Below are positions 14,705-23,997 of a stretch of DNA of 33,715 bases, in pieces. The stretch is taken from NCBI GenBank assembly GCA_021740915.1, contig JAIOYW010000027.1:1-33715 (forward strand). The letters run 5' to 3'. Numbering within the stretch: the first letter of the stretch is position 1; each line of letters begins with the position of its first letter. The notes under the pieces were generated by a model. That model worked only from the letters and a program-made list of their open reading frames with translations, had not been told where the DNA came from and ran no database searches. Made by a program: the position numbers and the translations under genes. This stretch comes from Ignavibacteriales bacterium. Lineage in GTDB: Bacteria; Bacteroidota; Ignavibacteria; Ignavibacteriales; Melioribacteraceae.

Positions 14705-17700
14705 TTACTTCACGAGCATAAGCTTGCGGACTTCACGGAACTGATCTGCTTTTAATTCGTAGAAATAAACACCTGAAGCGAGGTCTGAGCCATCAAGTAT
14801 CGTTTCATATTCGCCGGGATTTTTCCTCTCATTTATAAGCTCCGCAACAATTCTACCTAACTGGTCATATATCCGGAGTGTGACTTTTGCCTCCTGCCCG
14901 ATACTGAATTTTATACGTGTTGCCGGATTAAACGGATTCGGATAATTGGGATACAGAATTGTTTTATCAGGGAGGAGACCGCCTGTATAAATCTCCACGA
15001 TTCCTGAAAACTCAAATCCGCCGTCGGTATCAATCTGCTTCAGCCGGTAGAATACGGTATCAGACGAAGGGATCTGCGAATCAGTGAACTGATATTCTCT
15101 CGGTATATTTGAAGTTCCGCCTCCCTGAACGAATCCGATTTTCTGCCATGTTTTCGCAGGGCTGCTCTTTCCATCCGCTCCGGGGAGAGAATTGACCGAA
15201 GCCCTTTCAATCTCGAAACCGTAATTATTCAGTTCGGTTGCAGTAATCCAGGAGAGCAGGGCGGATTTCCCGTCATAATTTCCCGCGAATGAAATTAATT
15301 CGACAGGCAGGGGCTGTTCAGTGCCGAATGAGAAATACGAACTTCCGCTGAATATCATGCGCAGAGTGGAAGGCGAAAGATTGCTCCATGAGTCGAGAGA
15401 ATCGCCGCTTACCGAAATTGTTGTCCTGTTGAGATAGAAAGTAAGGGTACATGCCTTGCTCACATAACCGGAAAAGGAAGTAGGAGAGATTTTCTGCAGG
15501 GCAATATCGGCAGATACATCTGCAAGCATAACCTGATCGGCTCCGAAACGCAGATGGCTTCCGTTTTTGATCATCCACTGCGAGGCTTCAAAGCCGGCGC
15601 TATTTTCCACTGAAAAGAATGTGAAAGAAGCATCGGAATAAAGATCTTCATCGAGTCCGGTAACAGCGGCGCCCAGAGTCTGAAGGGCTGAGCCGGTCTG
15701 TGCAGCGGCGATATCCGTGTATGAATCACCGCTGATCTTCACCGCACTCAGTCCGGCAATATCAAGGGTGGCGGCTGTTAATTCCTGCGATTGATAAGGA
15801 TAAAGAAATGAAACAAAGCCTGCGCTCTGAACAGAATTTTTTGTCACATTCATAACGGTATGCGCTTCGGTCACATTATAGGAGAGTTCATGCAGAGCCT
15901 CGGCGGAAGAATACACTGCATCGGAACCGCCGGCAGCCGTATGAGCAAGCAGCGAAACACCGTTTCTTGTCCAGACCCCCTGGTTATTATCAAAATCGCC
16001 AGTGAATACACCTTCGGCAGAGGCATTTCCTCCCTCGATTCCGTACCCGTGCAATTGCCAGGTATAATTATTGGCAGATGACGAACTGACAAAATCCGAA
16101 ATGAGGAAATACTTTTTCCGGACAAAAAGGAAGGCGCGGGTAATGTCCGTTTCGCGGTAATATGTACGGGTTTCGCCGTAATCAAGCGCGGAATGAGAAA
16201 AAGTATTCTCAATAAAGCCGTCGGCGTCGTTCGAAAACTGAGGATCGCCGATAAGAGGACCTGCGCCGTTAACAAGTATCATATTATGATTAACCGCGTT
16301 TCCGGTCAGTCCCCTGTTATCATAACTGACATAGCCGGGATCGAGCGCCAAAACCTGCCCGCTGCCATAGATAAGAAAGCTTGTAACATCCGCCTGATTA
16401 TGTCCGTAAGAACTGCTGCGTGCAATTCCGTTCTTTGCGGTTGCATGGAGATATGCGGAGTTTGAATCGTTTCCCGACCTGAAAATAAGATTACCGCTTA
16501 CCGGAAGCGCTTCAAAAAGAGGAGCATCCCCTGCCCCCGTAACCGGGAGTGATGCAATATAATTCGCCCGGGAATCGGTGCTTGCAAAAGTGAGCTGGCT
16601 ATTGAGCGAACTTGCAACCCTCAGCCTGCTGTAATCATTCGCCCAGATATAATCAGGATTCTTCATCTGCACCAATTCCGGGAAATAAAGTGCAACGTAA
16701 GTATCCTCTATTGCCGGCATCCTTCCATCGGGCATTCTTATCTTAGCCATCCAGTTGAAAAGATAATCATACCTGTCATCGGACCAGGGATTTGGGATTG
16801 ATCGGGGTATTCCCTTATGGGTGTATGTAAGTGAACCGGAGGGAGCAAAATTGCCCATTGCCCTCATCATCGGGAGGAAATTAAGCATTCCATACCTGAG
16901 ATAACTCGGTCCTTCGGCAAATCCGCCGATAACACCGGGTTCGCTCTGCCTTTTTGCATCAAGAAAATGAGTGTTTTCGATTGTCCACATTGCTGTGTTA
17001 ATCCAGTTCAGCGGTTTCTCTGCGTCATCGAGGCTCACTGCGTCATTAATAACAATTGCAGCCATCCCAAGTGCAGCGGCGGTCATAATTGTATGATTGT
17101 TAAAAACGAGATCGAAAAAACTGAATGGATAGATCGGAGGAGCTATCTGCCGTGTCGATTCAGTATAAAGATTTCCGGCGAATTCCTGCAGATGGCTTTT
17201 TGCATCAGTAAGAGAATCCGCATCCACACCGGAGCCGAGCAGAAGATCGTAAGCAATTGAAAAATCAACCATTTCTTTGGAACGCCATTGCCAGCTATCG
17301 TAAATGCCGGGATTGAAGATTGTAATACGGTCAACATCTGCGGGAAATGTTTCAAGAATAGTTATTACTTTATCAATAAGAGTCTGCGATTCCTCCGGAC
17401 TCAGATCAACAATAGAGCCGCCCTCATATTTTTTGCCGAGAATATTAACGAACGCTGCATTTTTGGCAATATGACTCCGTTCAATCCTCTCGGCGAGCGA
17501 TGTGCCGGTCGGGACTTCCGAAAATGCATTTGCGGATACGCTCTGGAATAATAAAAGATTTTCCCCGCTGCCGAGGCTGCTGCGGATATCCGGCAATTCT
17601 GCGCTCCTGAGAATTGTCCTCGGGTAGGCGGTATTAGCTCCGGCAGGTTCCCAGGCTCCGTCCTGTGCAAAAACTGTTATTGATAATACTATCAGGGCAA

Positions 17701-17722
17701 AGATATATTGTTTTAATTTCAC
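14705..17722 (-). CDS. Secreted heparinase II/III-like polysaccharide lyase
   Basis: The 1005-residue protein starts at a GTG preceded by AAGAG and has a signal peptide (cleavage near VFAQDG). Residues about 60-390 look like the alpha-helical toroid of alginate/heparinase lyases (SWQWRSKEMVDFSIAYDLLL, NNHTIMTAAALGMAAI, GGFAEGPSYLRYGML). Residues about 430-700 match the heparinase II/III beta-sandwich, with HNQADVTSFLIYGSGQVLALD and NHNMILVNG. A beta domain with LNNYGFEIER follows, then a C-terminal sorting module (YPNPFNPATRIKFS ... LASGVYFYEL ... RKLMLVK). It should cleave uronic-acid polysaccharides by beta-elimination outside the cell; the substrate cannot be told. Its GC content is higher than that of the toxin-antitoxin genes, consistent with resident chromosome. 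Confidence 0.85.
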   Translation of the reverse strand: MKLKQYIFALIVLSITVFAQDGAWEPAGANTAYPRTILRSAELPDIRSSLGSGENLLLFQSVSANAFSEVPTGTSLAERIERSHIAKNAAFVNILGKKYEGGSIVDLSPEESQTLIDKVITILETFPADVDRITIFNPGIYDSWQWRSKEMVDFSIAYDLLLGSGVDADSLTDAKSHLQEFAGNLYTESTRQIAPPIYPFSFFDLVFNNHTIMTAAALGMAAIVINDAVSLDDAEKPLNWINTAMWTIENTHFLDAKRQSEPGVIGGFAEGPSYLRYGMLNFLPMMRAMGNFAPSGSLTYTHKGIPRSIPNPWSDDRYDYLFNWMAKIRMPDGRMPAIEDTYVALYFPELVQMKNPDYIWANDYSRLRVASSLNSQLTFASTDSRANYIASLPVTGAGDAPLFEALPVSGNLIFRSGNDSNSAYLHATAKNGIARSSSYGHNQADVTSFLIYGSGQVLALDPGYVSYDNRGLTGNAVNHNMILVNGAGPLIGDPQFSNDADGFIENTFSHSALDYGETRTYYRETDITRAFLFVRKKYFLISDFVSSSSANNYTWQLHGYGIEGGNASAEGVFTGDFDNNQGVWTRNGVSLLAHTAAGGSDAVYSSAEALHELSYNVTEAHTVMNVTKNSVQSAGFVSFLYPYQSQELTAATLDIAGLSAVKISGDSYTDIAAAQTGSALQTLGAAVTGLDEDLYSDASFTFFSVENSAGFEASQWMIKNGSHLRFGADQVMLADVSADIALQKISPTSFSGYVSKACTLTFYLNRTTISVSGDSLDSWSNLSPSTLRMIFSGSSYFSFGTEQPLPVELISFAGNYDGKSALLSWITATELNNYGFEIERASVNSLPGADGKSSPAKTWQKIGFVQGGGTSNIPREYQFTDSQIPSSDTVFYRLKQIDTDGGFEFSGIVEIYTGGLLPDKTILYPNYPNPFNPATRIKFSIGQEAKVTLRIYDQLGRIVAELINERKNPGEYETILDGSDLASGVYFYELKADQFREVRKLMLVK

Positions 17723-17959
17723 TTAATAACTCTTGATTAATATTTTTGAAACTGCCAATAAGTTAATAAATTCTGCGATTAATTGCCTCGCCGGCAGTAA
17801 GTAACATAAAATTAGATTAACAATCAGGCGATAGGTTTCAACTTTTTCGCTTTTAGCAGGATGGATGCAGGGATTTTAATTCAGGCTTTTACTATTTTTC
17901 ATTAGCCGGACTGCTTTATTAGTTCATGGAAAATAAATTACATATCATTCGGGGAAAAT

Positions 17960-18844
17960 ATGAGAACAATTATTCTTACTGCTTTATGTGTTTTATTATT
18001 AAACCAGATCATTATGAGCCAGGAAACAAAGACGAAACTGCTTATCCGTTGCGATGATATCGGGATGTCCCATGCTGTAAATATGGCTGCGAAGGAATTA
18101 ATTGAATCGGGATTGCCCTTTTCGGCTTCGGTTATGGTAACCTGCCCCTGGTATCAGGAAGGAGTTGATATCCTGAATGCTCATCCCGAAATTACAGCCG
18201 GGCTTCATCTCACACTAAATGCAGAGTGGAAAAATTACCGCTGGGGACCAGTTGCCGGCAAAGATCGCGTCCCTTCCCTGGTCGATGAATTCGGTTATTT
18301 TTTCCCTTCGAGGGCGGCATTTTTTGGTAATGATCCCAAAACTGATGAAGTTGAGACGGAACTGAGAGAGCAGATCCTGCGCGCCAAGAAAAGCGGACTT
18401 AATATCCAGTATCTCGATTACCACATGGGTACTGCCGTTGACAGACCCGAACTCAGGGCAATTGTGGAAAAACTCGCCGCAGAATACGGACTTGGCGTGT
18501 CCCGTTATTTCGGCGAAATTGATCTGAGAAGTATGTATTCAGACCCGGCAGCATCAAAAAAGGATTCGCTCTTCCAGACAATAGACACCCTGCAGAACAG
18601 CAATATAAATCTTCTTGTCTGCCATATCGGAAAGGACAACCCGGAAATGCAGGCGATGATTGACCTGAATGCTTTCGGTATGCCTGAAATGAGCAGACAC
18701 CGCGAAGCCGAATTATATGCTCTGATAGCTGCTTATAAGTCCGGTATTTTCGATAAGAACAATATTGAGCTTATTAATTATGAGTACCTGATTAAGAACA
18801 CCGGACTGGAAAACATGAGATCGCCCCTTGGGAGCGGGTATTGA
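17960..18844 (+). CDS. Exported YdjC/ChbG-type carbohydrate deacetylase
   Basis: The 294-residue protein matches the YdjC/ChbG (HpnK) family of metal-dependent deacetylases acting on chito-oligosaccharides or related amidated glycans. Visible ligands are the Asp pair in RCDDIGMSHAVN (D32, D33), H83 in GLHLTLNAEW, H155 in LDYHMGT, and H222 in LLVCHIGKDN. An N-terminal hydrophobic leader (to about residue 20, MSQETK) makes it periplasmic or secreted, unlike cytosolic ChbG. It diverges from the lyase gene across a 237-bp shared upstream region, so both may act on an external aminated or uronic glycan. GGGGA lies about 5 nt before the ATG. Its last 65 codons are repeated at 19697-19902. Confidence 0.85.
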   Translation: MRTIILTALCVLLLNQIIMSQETKTKLLIRCDDIGMSHAVNMAAKELIESGLPFSASVMVTCPWYQEGVDILNAHPEITAGLHLTLNAEWKNYRWGPVAGKDRVPSLVDEFGYFFPSRAAFFGNDPKTDEVETELREQILRAKKSGLNIQYLDYHMGTAVDRPELRAIVEKLAAEYGLGVSRYFGEIDLRSMYSDPAASKKDSLFQTIDTLQNSNINLLVCHIGKDNPEMQAMIDLNAFGMPEMSRHREAELYALIAAYKSGIFDKNNIELINYEYLIKNTGLENMRSPLGSGY

Positions 18845-18965
18845 ATCTTCAGTATGATGTTTTATGTGGAAGCATGACAAGTAAGAATAATCGAACATAA
18901 CAAACAGTTTTTAGAATCATTTAATAAATCATTATTTTCACGATAAGAATAATGAGTATGAAAAG

Positions 18966-19280
18966 ATGTTGTCCGCAATAACAAAAAATCAAATAAAGGA
19001 ACTGCTTGTCAATAATTTCGATTTATCGAAAATTATTTTATTTGGTTCGCAGTCGAGAGGAACGGCTGATTCTAAAAGCGATGTTGATTTGCTTATTATT
19101 TCGGATGAAGTAAAAGATAAATTCTCAGCAATGACGAGTATAAGAAAAGTTCTGCTCGGGCTTAATTACGGATTCGATGTGATCATATTGAGCAGTTCGG
19201 AATTTGAAAGAGATAAAAAATTCCCGGGGACAATTGCCAGATATGCCGAGGCGGAAGGAACTCTTTTGTATGAACGATAA
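18966..19280 (+). CDS. Minimal nucleotidyltransferase of an MNT/HEPN pair
   Basis: The 104-residue protein has the GSX10DXD signature (GSQSRGTADSKSDVD, about residues 28-42) and a third acidic strand (YGFDVIILS). It belongs to the nucleotidyltransferase partners of HEPN proteins. The following HEPN frame starts 11 nt before its stop. The pair sits between the deacetylase gene and a duplicate of that gene's 3' end. Confidence 0.85.
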   Translation: MLSAITKNQIKELLVNNFDLSKIILFGSQSRGTADSKSDVDLLIISDEVKDKFSAMTSIRKVLLGLNYGFDVIILSSSEFERDKKFPGTIARYAEAEGTLLYER

Positions 19281-19680
19281 TGAACTAAAAGCACAAGTTG
19301 CAAAATGGATTGATCTTGCTGAATAGGATCTGCGGCTTGCAAAATTTGCATTCGGGATGAAATCAAATGTTCCTTATCGTTTAATATGTTACCATGCACA
19401 GCAAACAGCAGAAAAGTACATAAAAGGCTTTTTAGTCAGTAATTTAACGGACTTCCCTTATACACACAGCATAGAAGTGTTATTAAAACTTGCTCCGAAA
19501 GAAAGCGGACTTCAGCAATTGGTTGAAGAATTATCAGAACTGACAAATTATGCAGTTGCAAAAAGATATCCGGGAGATTATAATAAACTGACAAAAAAGA
19601 ATGCCGAGGATGCAGTGAACAAAGCATCCATACTTAGGAAGATGATTCGGAATTTACTCAGGAAAAAGGGCCTGCTATAG
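19270..19680 (+). pseudogene. HEPN-domain gene interrupted by a stop codon
   Basis: The ATG at 19270 opens MNDNELKAQVAKWIDLAE, then TAG at 19324-19326, then the same frame continues to 19680 (DLRLAKFAF ... CYHAQQTAEKYIKGFL ... AKRYPGDY). This is a classical HEPN domain (PF05168 type) whose first helix normally reads W...AE.DL..A, so the TAG replaces one residue. An ATG at 19357 could restart a product lacking the first helix. The family usually acts with the adjacent nucleotidyltransferase; with the stop it is probably inactive. Confidence 0.8.
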
Positions 19681-19696
19681 TCCCTGATTTAAGAAC

Positions 19697-19905
19697 AGCC
19701 CGAAATGCAGGCGATGATTGACCTGAATCCCTTCGGCATGACAGAAATGAGCAGACACCGCGAAGCCGAATTGTATGCTCTTATAGCTGCTTACAAGTCC
19801 GGTATTTTCGATAAGAACAATATTGAGCTTATTAATTATGAGTACCTGATTAAGAACACCGGACCGGAAAACATGAGATCACCCGTTGGAAGCGGGTATT
19901 GATAA
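19697..19905 (+). pseudogene. Duplicated 3' end of the deacetylase gene
   Basis: About 205 bp repeat 18643-18846 in the same orientation at roughly 94% identity, encoding the last 65 or so residues of the YdjC-type protein including the stop. Of ten changed codons about six are synonymous. The upstream part (metal ligands) is absent, so no enzyme results. Similarity begins abruptly in the codons before CAGGCGATG and ends just after the TGA. Confidence 0.9.
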
Positions 19906-20046
19906 GGGTAAAACAAACCTTCTGAAACGGTTCTGTAATCAACTTTTCATGTTATTTGAATCGGAAATAGCAACCAGGTTTTAGTTTGGCTTTTGGAGAG
20001 GAGCGATAATAGCAGATAAGAAATTTCTGGATTTCAAGAAATTTTC

Positions 20047-20077
20047 TTGACAACTGCGTTTTATTGTTTTACTTTTG
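20047..20077 (+). promoter_or_regulatory. Promoter of the BREX-like operon
   Basis: TTGACA at 20047-20052 is followed after 17 bp by TACTTT (20070-20075). The same bases fit the Bacteroidota consensus TTG, about 20 nt, TAnnTTTG (TACTTTTG at 20070-20077) exactly. It lies 27 nt before the first ATG of the operon; no other promoter is evident between the six downstream genes and this site. Confidence 0.7.
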
Positions 20078-20103
20078 TGTAAGTATTTATCAAAAGGTTT
20101 AAA

Positions 20104-22731
20104 ATGAGTTTCTCCGACATATTGACTCCACGAAATGAAGTACTAAAGAGCGATGGTATTCAGGGAATTATTGATATCGAAAACCTAAATAGCAAAAACA
20201 GGAATTCGATAGAGTCACGACCAGAGGTCTTTTTCGATTTAACTTATCCTACCACAGATTTAAAAATTGTGCTTGATAATTTGAATCAGAGGTTTAATTC
20301 GCCGGGCCAATCAGCCGGTTTATTCTTACTTGAGGGATTCAAGGGAAGCGGTAAATCACACATTGAATTATTCATCTATCACCTTTTTAAGAATAACGAT
20401 ATTGCCGGGAAATGGCTGACAAAAAATAAAATCGAATGCAAAGTTCCTGATGATGCCATTGTGATCATCCATAAATTTACCGATTTCCCTCTCGGTTCGA
20501 TGTGGAATCTTATCTTCGAAAACGTGGGGGCAACTAAATTCGTAAGCAATCAGCGGCCAGACCTGGAACAATTGCGGAAGGCAATTGGGGAGCGTAGAAT
20601 TGTCCTGATCCTTGATGAATTGGAAATGGGCTATAAAAGTATTGAGAATAAAAATATTCAGGCACAAAATCTTGCATTCCTGCAGATGCTAAGTGAAGAA
20701 GCCCAGCGCTCTGAAAGTGCAGCAATCACTATTATTGCTTCGATTTATAATTCCGAAGACGAACCCGGCGCCACTCTTAAACGGGTTCCTAAAGTCGATA
20801 TTAAATTTGCCGAGCCAAAAGACCGAAGGCAAGTTATACTGCACAGATTATTCCAGAACTATTCAGATTATGATAATAACAAAATTGAAAGCGTGGTTTA
20901 TAGTTACATTAATCATTGGAGAAAATGTGGTATAAAGATTGATGAAAAATACATCGACCGAATGTTTGAAAGTTATCCATTCACGCCGGAAGTGTTTGAT
21001 GTATTCCTCAACAAGATATTGAGAAAGAATTTTCAGGGAAACCGCGGACCACTTGGAATACTAAGCCGTATTGTAAAAAACACTCATACAAAAGCAGACA
21101 TAATTACAACATCTCATTTCACCCTGAAAGACAATGTTATTAGAAATCTGCTTGTGGATTTAGACCCGGGTCAGACCTACACACAATGTGCCCAGAATGA
21201 TCTTCGCGATCTGGAACATATACTTTTGGCAGACGAGATAGTAGCTTCTACATTGGTCGGGACTATTTCTGCCACAGGAAATTTACGTGGGATACAAGAT
21301 CAGGAATTAGCCAGGCAGGTTATTAAGCCCGGAGATAACTATAATGATTATATGGCAACATTAGCTGCTTTTGAAAAATTAGGTGCTTATTTTCAGAGGG
21401 CAGAGGATAGCTATTTTTTCGATGTACATGAAAAACCGTATGCAAAGGTAGAGTACCGCTCATTAAGAATTGACACCAAAATTGCACTGGAAAAATCGCT
21501 GGAGCGGCTGAGAAAAAATGTTTTTAATGATACTTCTGCTTTCATTTACAGGGATGAAGCCTCATTTAAGGCAGATCTTTCTTCTTCTAATAAAAACACC
21601 ATTCGTTATGTAATTTCGCCAAAACAGCTCATTGCTGCAGATAGAAAAAAAATATTTTCAGGCATTGAAAACCCAAATACAATTATTCTAATTGAGCCGA
21701 AAACTGATAAATTCAATGCATTGGATAACAATGATATTATTAAATGGGCTCAGCTCTCTATCGCTGCTGCGGAACTTAAAAATATGACAGGAGATTATGA
21801 ACGTAAAAAGCAGTATGAAAAAATTGAAACAGATAATGCAAAATATATAGATGATTCATTCAGGAAAGCAGGATTCAGCTATATCCTTGTTCTAAAAGAT
21901 GCAGATGGTCTTTGTTTTGAAGTAGAACCGCTTTCAAATGTTATCACCAGGACTGATGTAACTGAACAACTGAAAAAAAATATTTTTCCATTACAGAGGA
22001 TTCAGGAACACCTGTTAGAACATATTGAGGCTGCAAACGGAAATACAAACTGGGTTATGAATCAATTTGTTTCTGATATCAGGAAAAGCTACGATAAAAC
22101 TCTTGGTTTCCCGGTAATATTATCCGAATCGTTTTTTATTGATGCAATAAAAAACTTTTGTATTGAGAAGATTATTGGTTTGAAGCATACCAGCGGAGAA
22201 TTTTGTGGCTCATATCCGGGTTATTCAAGTTCAGATTGGCCTGACGTTAAGGTGGTCCCTCCCTTTCCGGTTGAGGATACAGAAGAATCAATTTACCCCG
22301 CAGCCCAGCAGCCGGCTGAAAATTATCCGGCACAGGGCAGCCCTGTAATACCATTATCCGGAGACAGCGGAGAGCGAAGCAAAAATCCTGTGAATAAAGC
22401 TGTTTATATCTATACAACAAACAGCAGATCAATTATCGAATTGCGGCAGGAAATTGCTCAGAAATTAAACGCATATACCTCTGCAATTTTCCAAAGGGTT
22501 GTATTTACTGTCTTTCTTGAAAAACAGAATGCCGATCTGAGTTCGCTGCCTGCTTCTCTGCGGGGACAAATGACCGGGATAAGTAATCTGCATTTTGAAC
22601 TGACTATTACCAGAGAAGGTAATTTCACAAAAGCAGCTTTAGAGCAGATGACCGAGCAGCTTCCCGTTTTTCAGGATGCGCAGTATAAAGCTGAATTGAA
22701 AGGATATAGCGAATCAGAGCAGGCTGAATAA
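20104..22731 (+). CDS. BrxC/PglY-like (DUF499-type) AAA ATPase
   Basis: The 875-residue protein begins LTPRNEVL ... FFDLTYPTTDLK, the pattern of DUF499/PglY/BrxC ATPases, followed by Walker A GFKGSGKS (78-85) and Walker B VLILDELE (167-174). A sensor-like strand IIASIYNS follows near 215. The middle is helical, a Pro-rich linker lies at about 715-760, and a small C-terminal domain ends the protein. In BREX/Pgl systems this ATPase is the largest core component and is required for both methylation and phage exclusion. BrxC homologues are usually longer (about 1,100-1,250 aa), so this is a short form. It is the first gene of the operon and ends one base before the PglZ start. Family call rests on the N-terminal motif order and context. 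Confidence 0.75.
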   Translation: MSFSDILTPRNEVLKSDGIQGIIDIENLNSKNRNSIESRPEVFFDLTYPTTDLKIVLDNLNQRFNSPGQSAGLFLLEGFKGSGKSHIELFIYHLFKNNDIAGKWLTKNKIECKVPDDAIVIIHKFTDFPLGSMWNLIFENVGATKFVSNQRPDLEQLRKAIGERRIVLILDELEMGYKSIENKNIQAQNLAFLQMLSEEAQRSESAAITIIASIYNSEDEPGATLKRVPKVDIKFAEPKDRRQVILHRLFQNYSDYDNNKIESVVYSYINHWRKCGIKIDEKYIDRMFESYPFTPEVFDVFLNKILRKNFQGNRGPLGILSRIVKNTHTKADIITTSHFTLKDNVIRNLLVDLDPGQTYTQCAQNDLRDLEHILLADEIVASTLVGTISATGNLRGIQDQELARQVIKPGDNYNDYMATLAAFEKLGAYFQRAEDSYFFDVHEKPYAKVEYRSLRIDTKIALEKSLERLRKNVFNDTSAFIYRDEASFKADLSSSNKNTIRYVISPKQLIAADRKKIFSGIENPNTIILIEPKTDKFNALDNNDIIKWAQLSIAAAELKNMTGDYERKKQYEKIETDNAKYIDDSFRKAGFSYILVLKDADGLCFEVEPLSNVITRTDVTEQLKKNIFPLQRIQEHLLEHIEAANGNTNWVMNQFVSDIRKSYDKTLGFPVILSESFFIDAIKNFCIEKIIGLKHTSGEFCGSYPGYSSSDWPDVKVVPPFPVEDTEESIYPAAQQPAENYPAQGSPVIPLSGDSGERSKNPVNKAVYIYTTNSRSIIELRQEIAQKLNAYTSAIFQRVVFTVFLEKQNADLSSLPASLRGQMTGISNLHFELTITREGNFTKAALEQMTEQLPVFQDAQYKAELKGYSESEQAE

Positions 22732-22732
22732 T

Positions 22733-23704
22733 ATGAAAAACGACCTTTTTCAAAAGATGTTTGAATTATTAACGCTGCCCGAAGAACGAATACCGGGAAT
22801 TGGCAGTTGGCTTATCGGGGATGTCTGGACGGAAAAACGTTTCCGCGAATATAATCCGAAGAATTATTTAGAAAGCGGGGAGGAAATTGTTCATAATCTT
22901 GAGGAACTCATTACATTCACTGCGTTCGGTATTTACGATGAACTGGCTGCGCTTGCTTTAAAGCCCTCGAACCTTTTAGAGGAGTTTAACAGCCCTGAAA
23001 CAGCGGTTGTGATTTTAGACGGCGCATCTTTAAGAGAACTTCCCCTCCTGAAACTAAAGGCGGAAAATTCAGGATACACTATTCTGGAAAACGGGTTCAA
23101 AGTCAGTTCCCTCCCGAGTGATACTGTTAACTTCATTGATCAGAGAATCTTAGGTAAAACGGTCGGGCCTTCCCAGCTTCCTGCCAGAAAGGAATTAAAG
23201 GATAAAAACATAAGAGTTTTCCACTATGATTCAGCGGTGAGGCATTTTGATTTACAATCGGACGGCACCCCTCTATTGCTATGGTCGAGTTTTCCGGACG
23301 GCACTTATAAAAATTTTGAAGCAAGGGATGCCAGTCATTTTGAATCCATAATCAAGCAATTTGATGTAGTCTGGAAAAATATAATTCTCAATATTCCGAA
23401 AGACTACAGGATCATTATCACGAGTGATCATGGTTATATTTACCTGAATACCGGATTTCAATCGAATGAACGGGGAACTGATGCACTCAGTTTCCTGAAG
23501 CAGGACAGATTCCGTTTCTATGGTGATTATGAAAGCCTGCCGGAGACAGAGGCATTACAGATAATTCCTTCAAAGCATCTGGCAATGTTACGGGGCAGAA
23601 TTATGAACAGGATGCAGGGACCCGCAGCAAATAAAGTTTTCAGGCATGGCGGATTATCGTTGATGGAAATGTTCACGCCCTGGCTGGTATTGAAAAAAAA
23701 ATAA
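22733..23704 (+). CDS. pglZ: Minimal PglZ-domain protein
   Basis: The 323-residue protein has the alkaline-phosphatase-superfamily PglZ core: AVVILDGASLRE with D96 and S99 (metal/nucleophile position), IIITSDHGYIY with D232 and H233, and the closing FRHGGLSLMEMFTPWL (H305). PglZ is the marker protein of Pgl and BREX phage-exclusion systems; its enzymatic role is still uncertain. Family members are typically 600-900 residues, with extra domains before and after this core. Here almost nothing but the core is present. It is one base from the ATPase gene, so the two are probably translated together in fixed ratio. Confidence 0.85.
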   Translation: MKNDLFQKMFELLTLPEERIPGIGSWLIGDVWTEKRFREYNPKNYLESGEEIVHNLEELITFTAFGIYDELAALALKPSNLLEEFNSPETAVVILDGASLRELPLLKLKAENSGYTILENGFKVSSLPSDTVNFIDQRILGKTVGPSQLPARKELKDKNIRVFHYDSAVRHFDLQSDGTPLLLWSSFPDGTYKNFEARDASHFESIIKQFDVVWKNIILNIPKDYRIIITSDHGYIYLNTGFQSNERGTDALSFLKQDRFRFYGDYESLPETEALQIIPSKHLAMLRGRIMNRMQGPAANKVFRHGGLSLMEMFTPWLVLKKK

Positions 23705-23727
23705 ATGAATTATTCAAAGGTTAAATT

Positions 23728-23997
23728 ATGCAACAGACAACAAGACGTTCAGAAAATAAAGAAAAATTCGGCACTATTCTCGATAAAGATGTGGTAAGAA
23801 TGATTAAAGAACGCGCATTGAAAGAAGGAAGAACTATAAGCGAAGTAATTCAGGATGCGGTATTAAAATACGGTGAAACCGATGTGGCTAAACTGGAAAT
23901 CCGTATCAGGGCAGTAAGGAATTTTTGCTCCCGCCCGTTCAATCTGAAAACTGACGAACTGAATGAATTGATGAATGAGGATCTTTACGAGATATGA
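23728..23997 (+). CDS. Ribbon-helix-helix antitoxin (VapB-like)
   Basis: The 89-residue protein has a ribbon-helix-helix pattern: a short strand with KFGTILDKDVVRMIKERALKEGRTISEVIQ, then a C-terminal region (LNELMNEDLYEI) likely to wrap the toxin. Its stop overlaps the PIN gene start by 4 nt (ATGA), the usual VapBC layout. AAGG lies about 9 nt before the ATG. It sits inside the defence operon 23 nt after pglZ with no obvious separate promoter, so it may be controlled by the operon as well as by itself. Confidence 0.8.
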   Translation: MQQTTRRSENKEKFGTILDKDVVRMIKERALKEGRTISEVIQDAVLKYGETDVAKLEIRIRAVRNFCSRPFNLKTDELNELMNEDLYEI

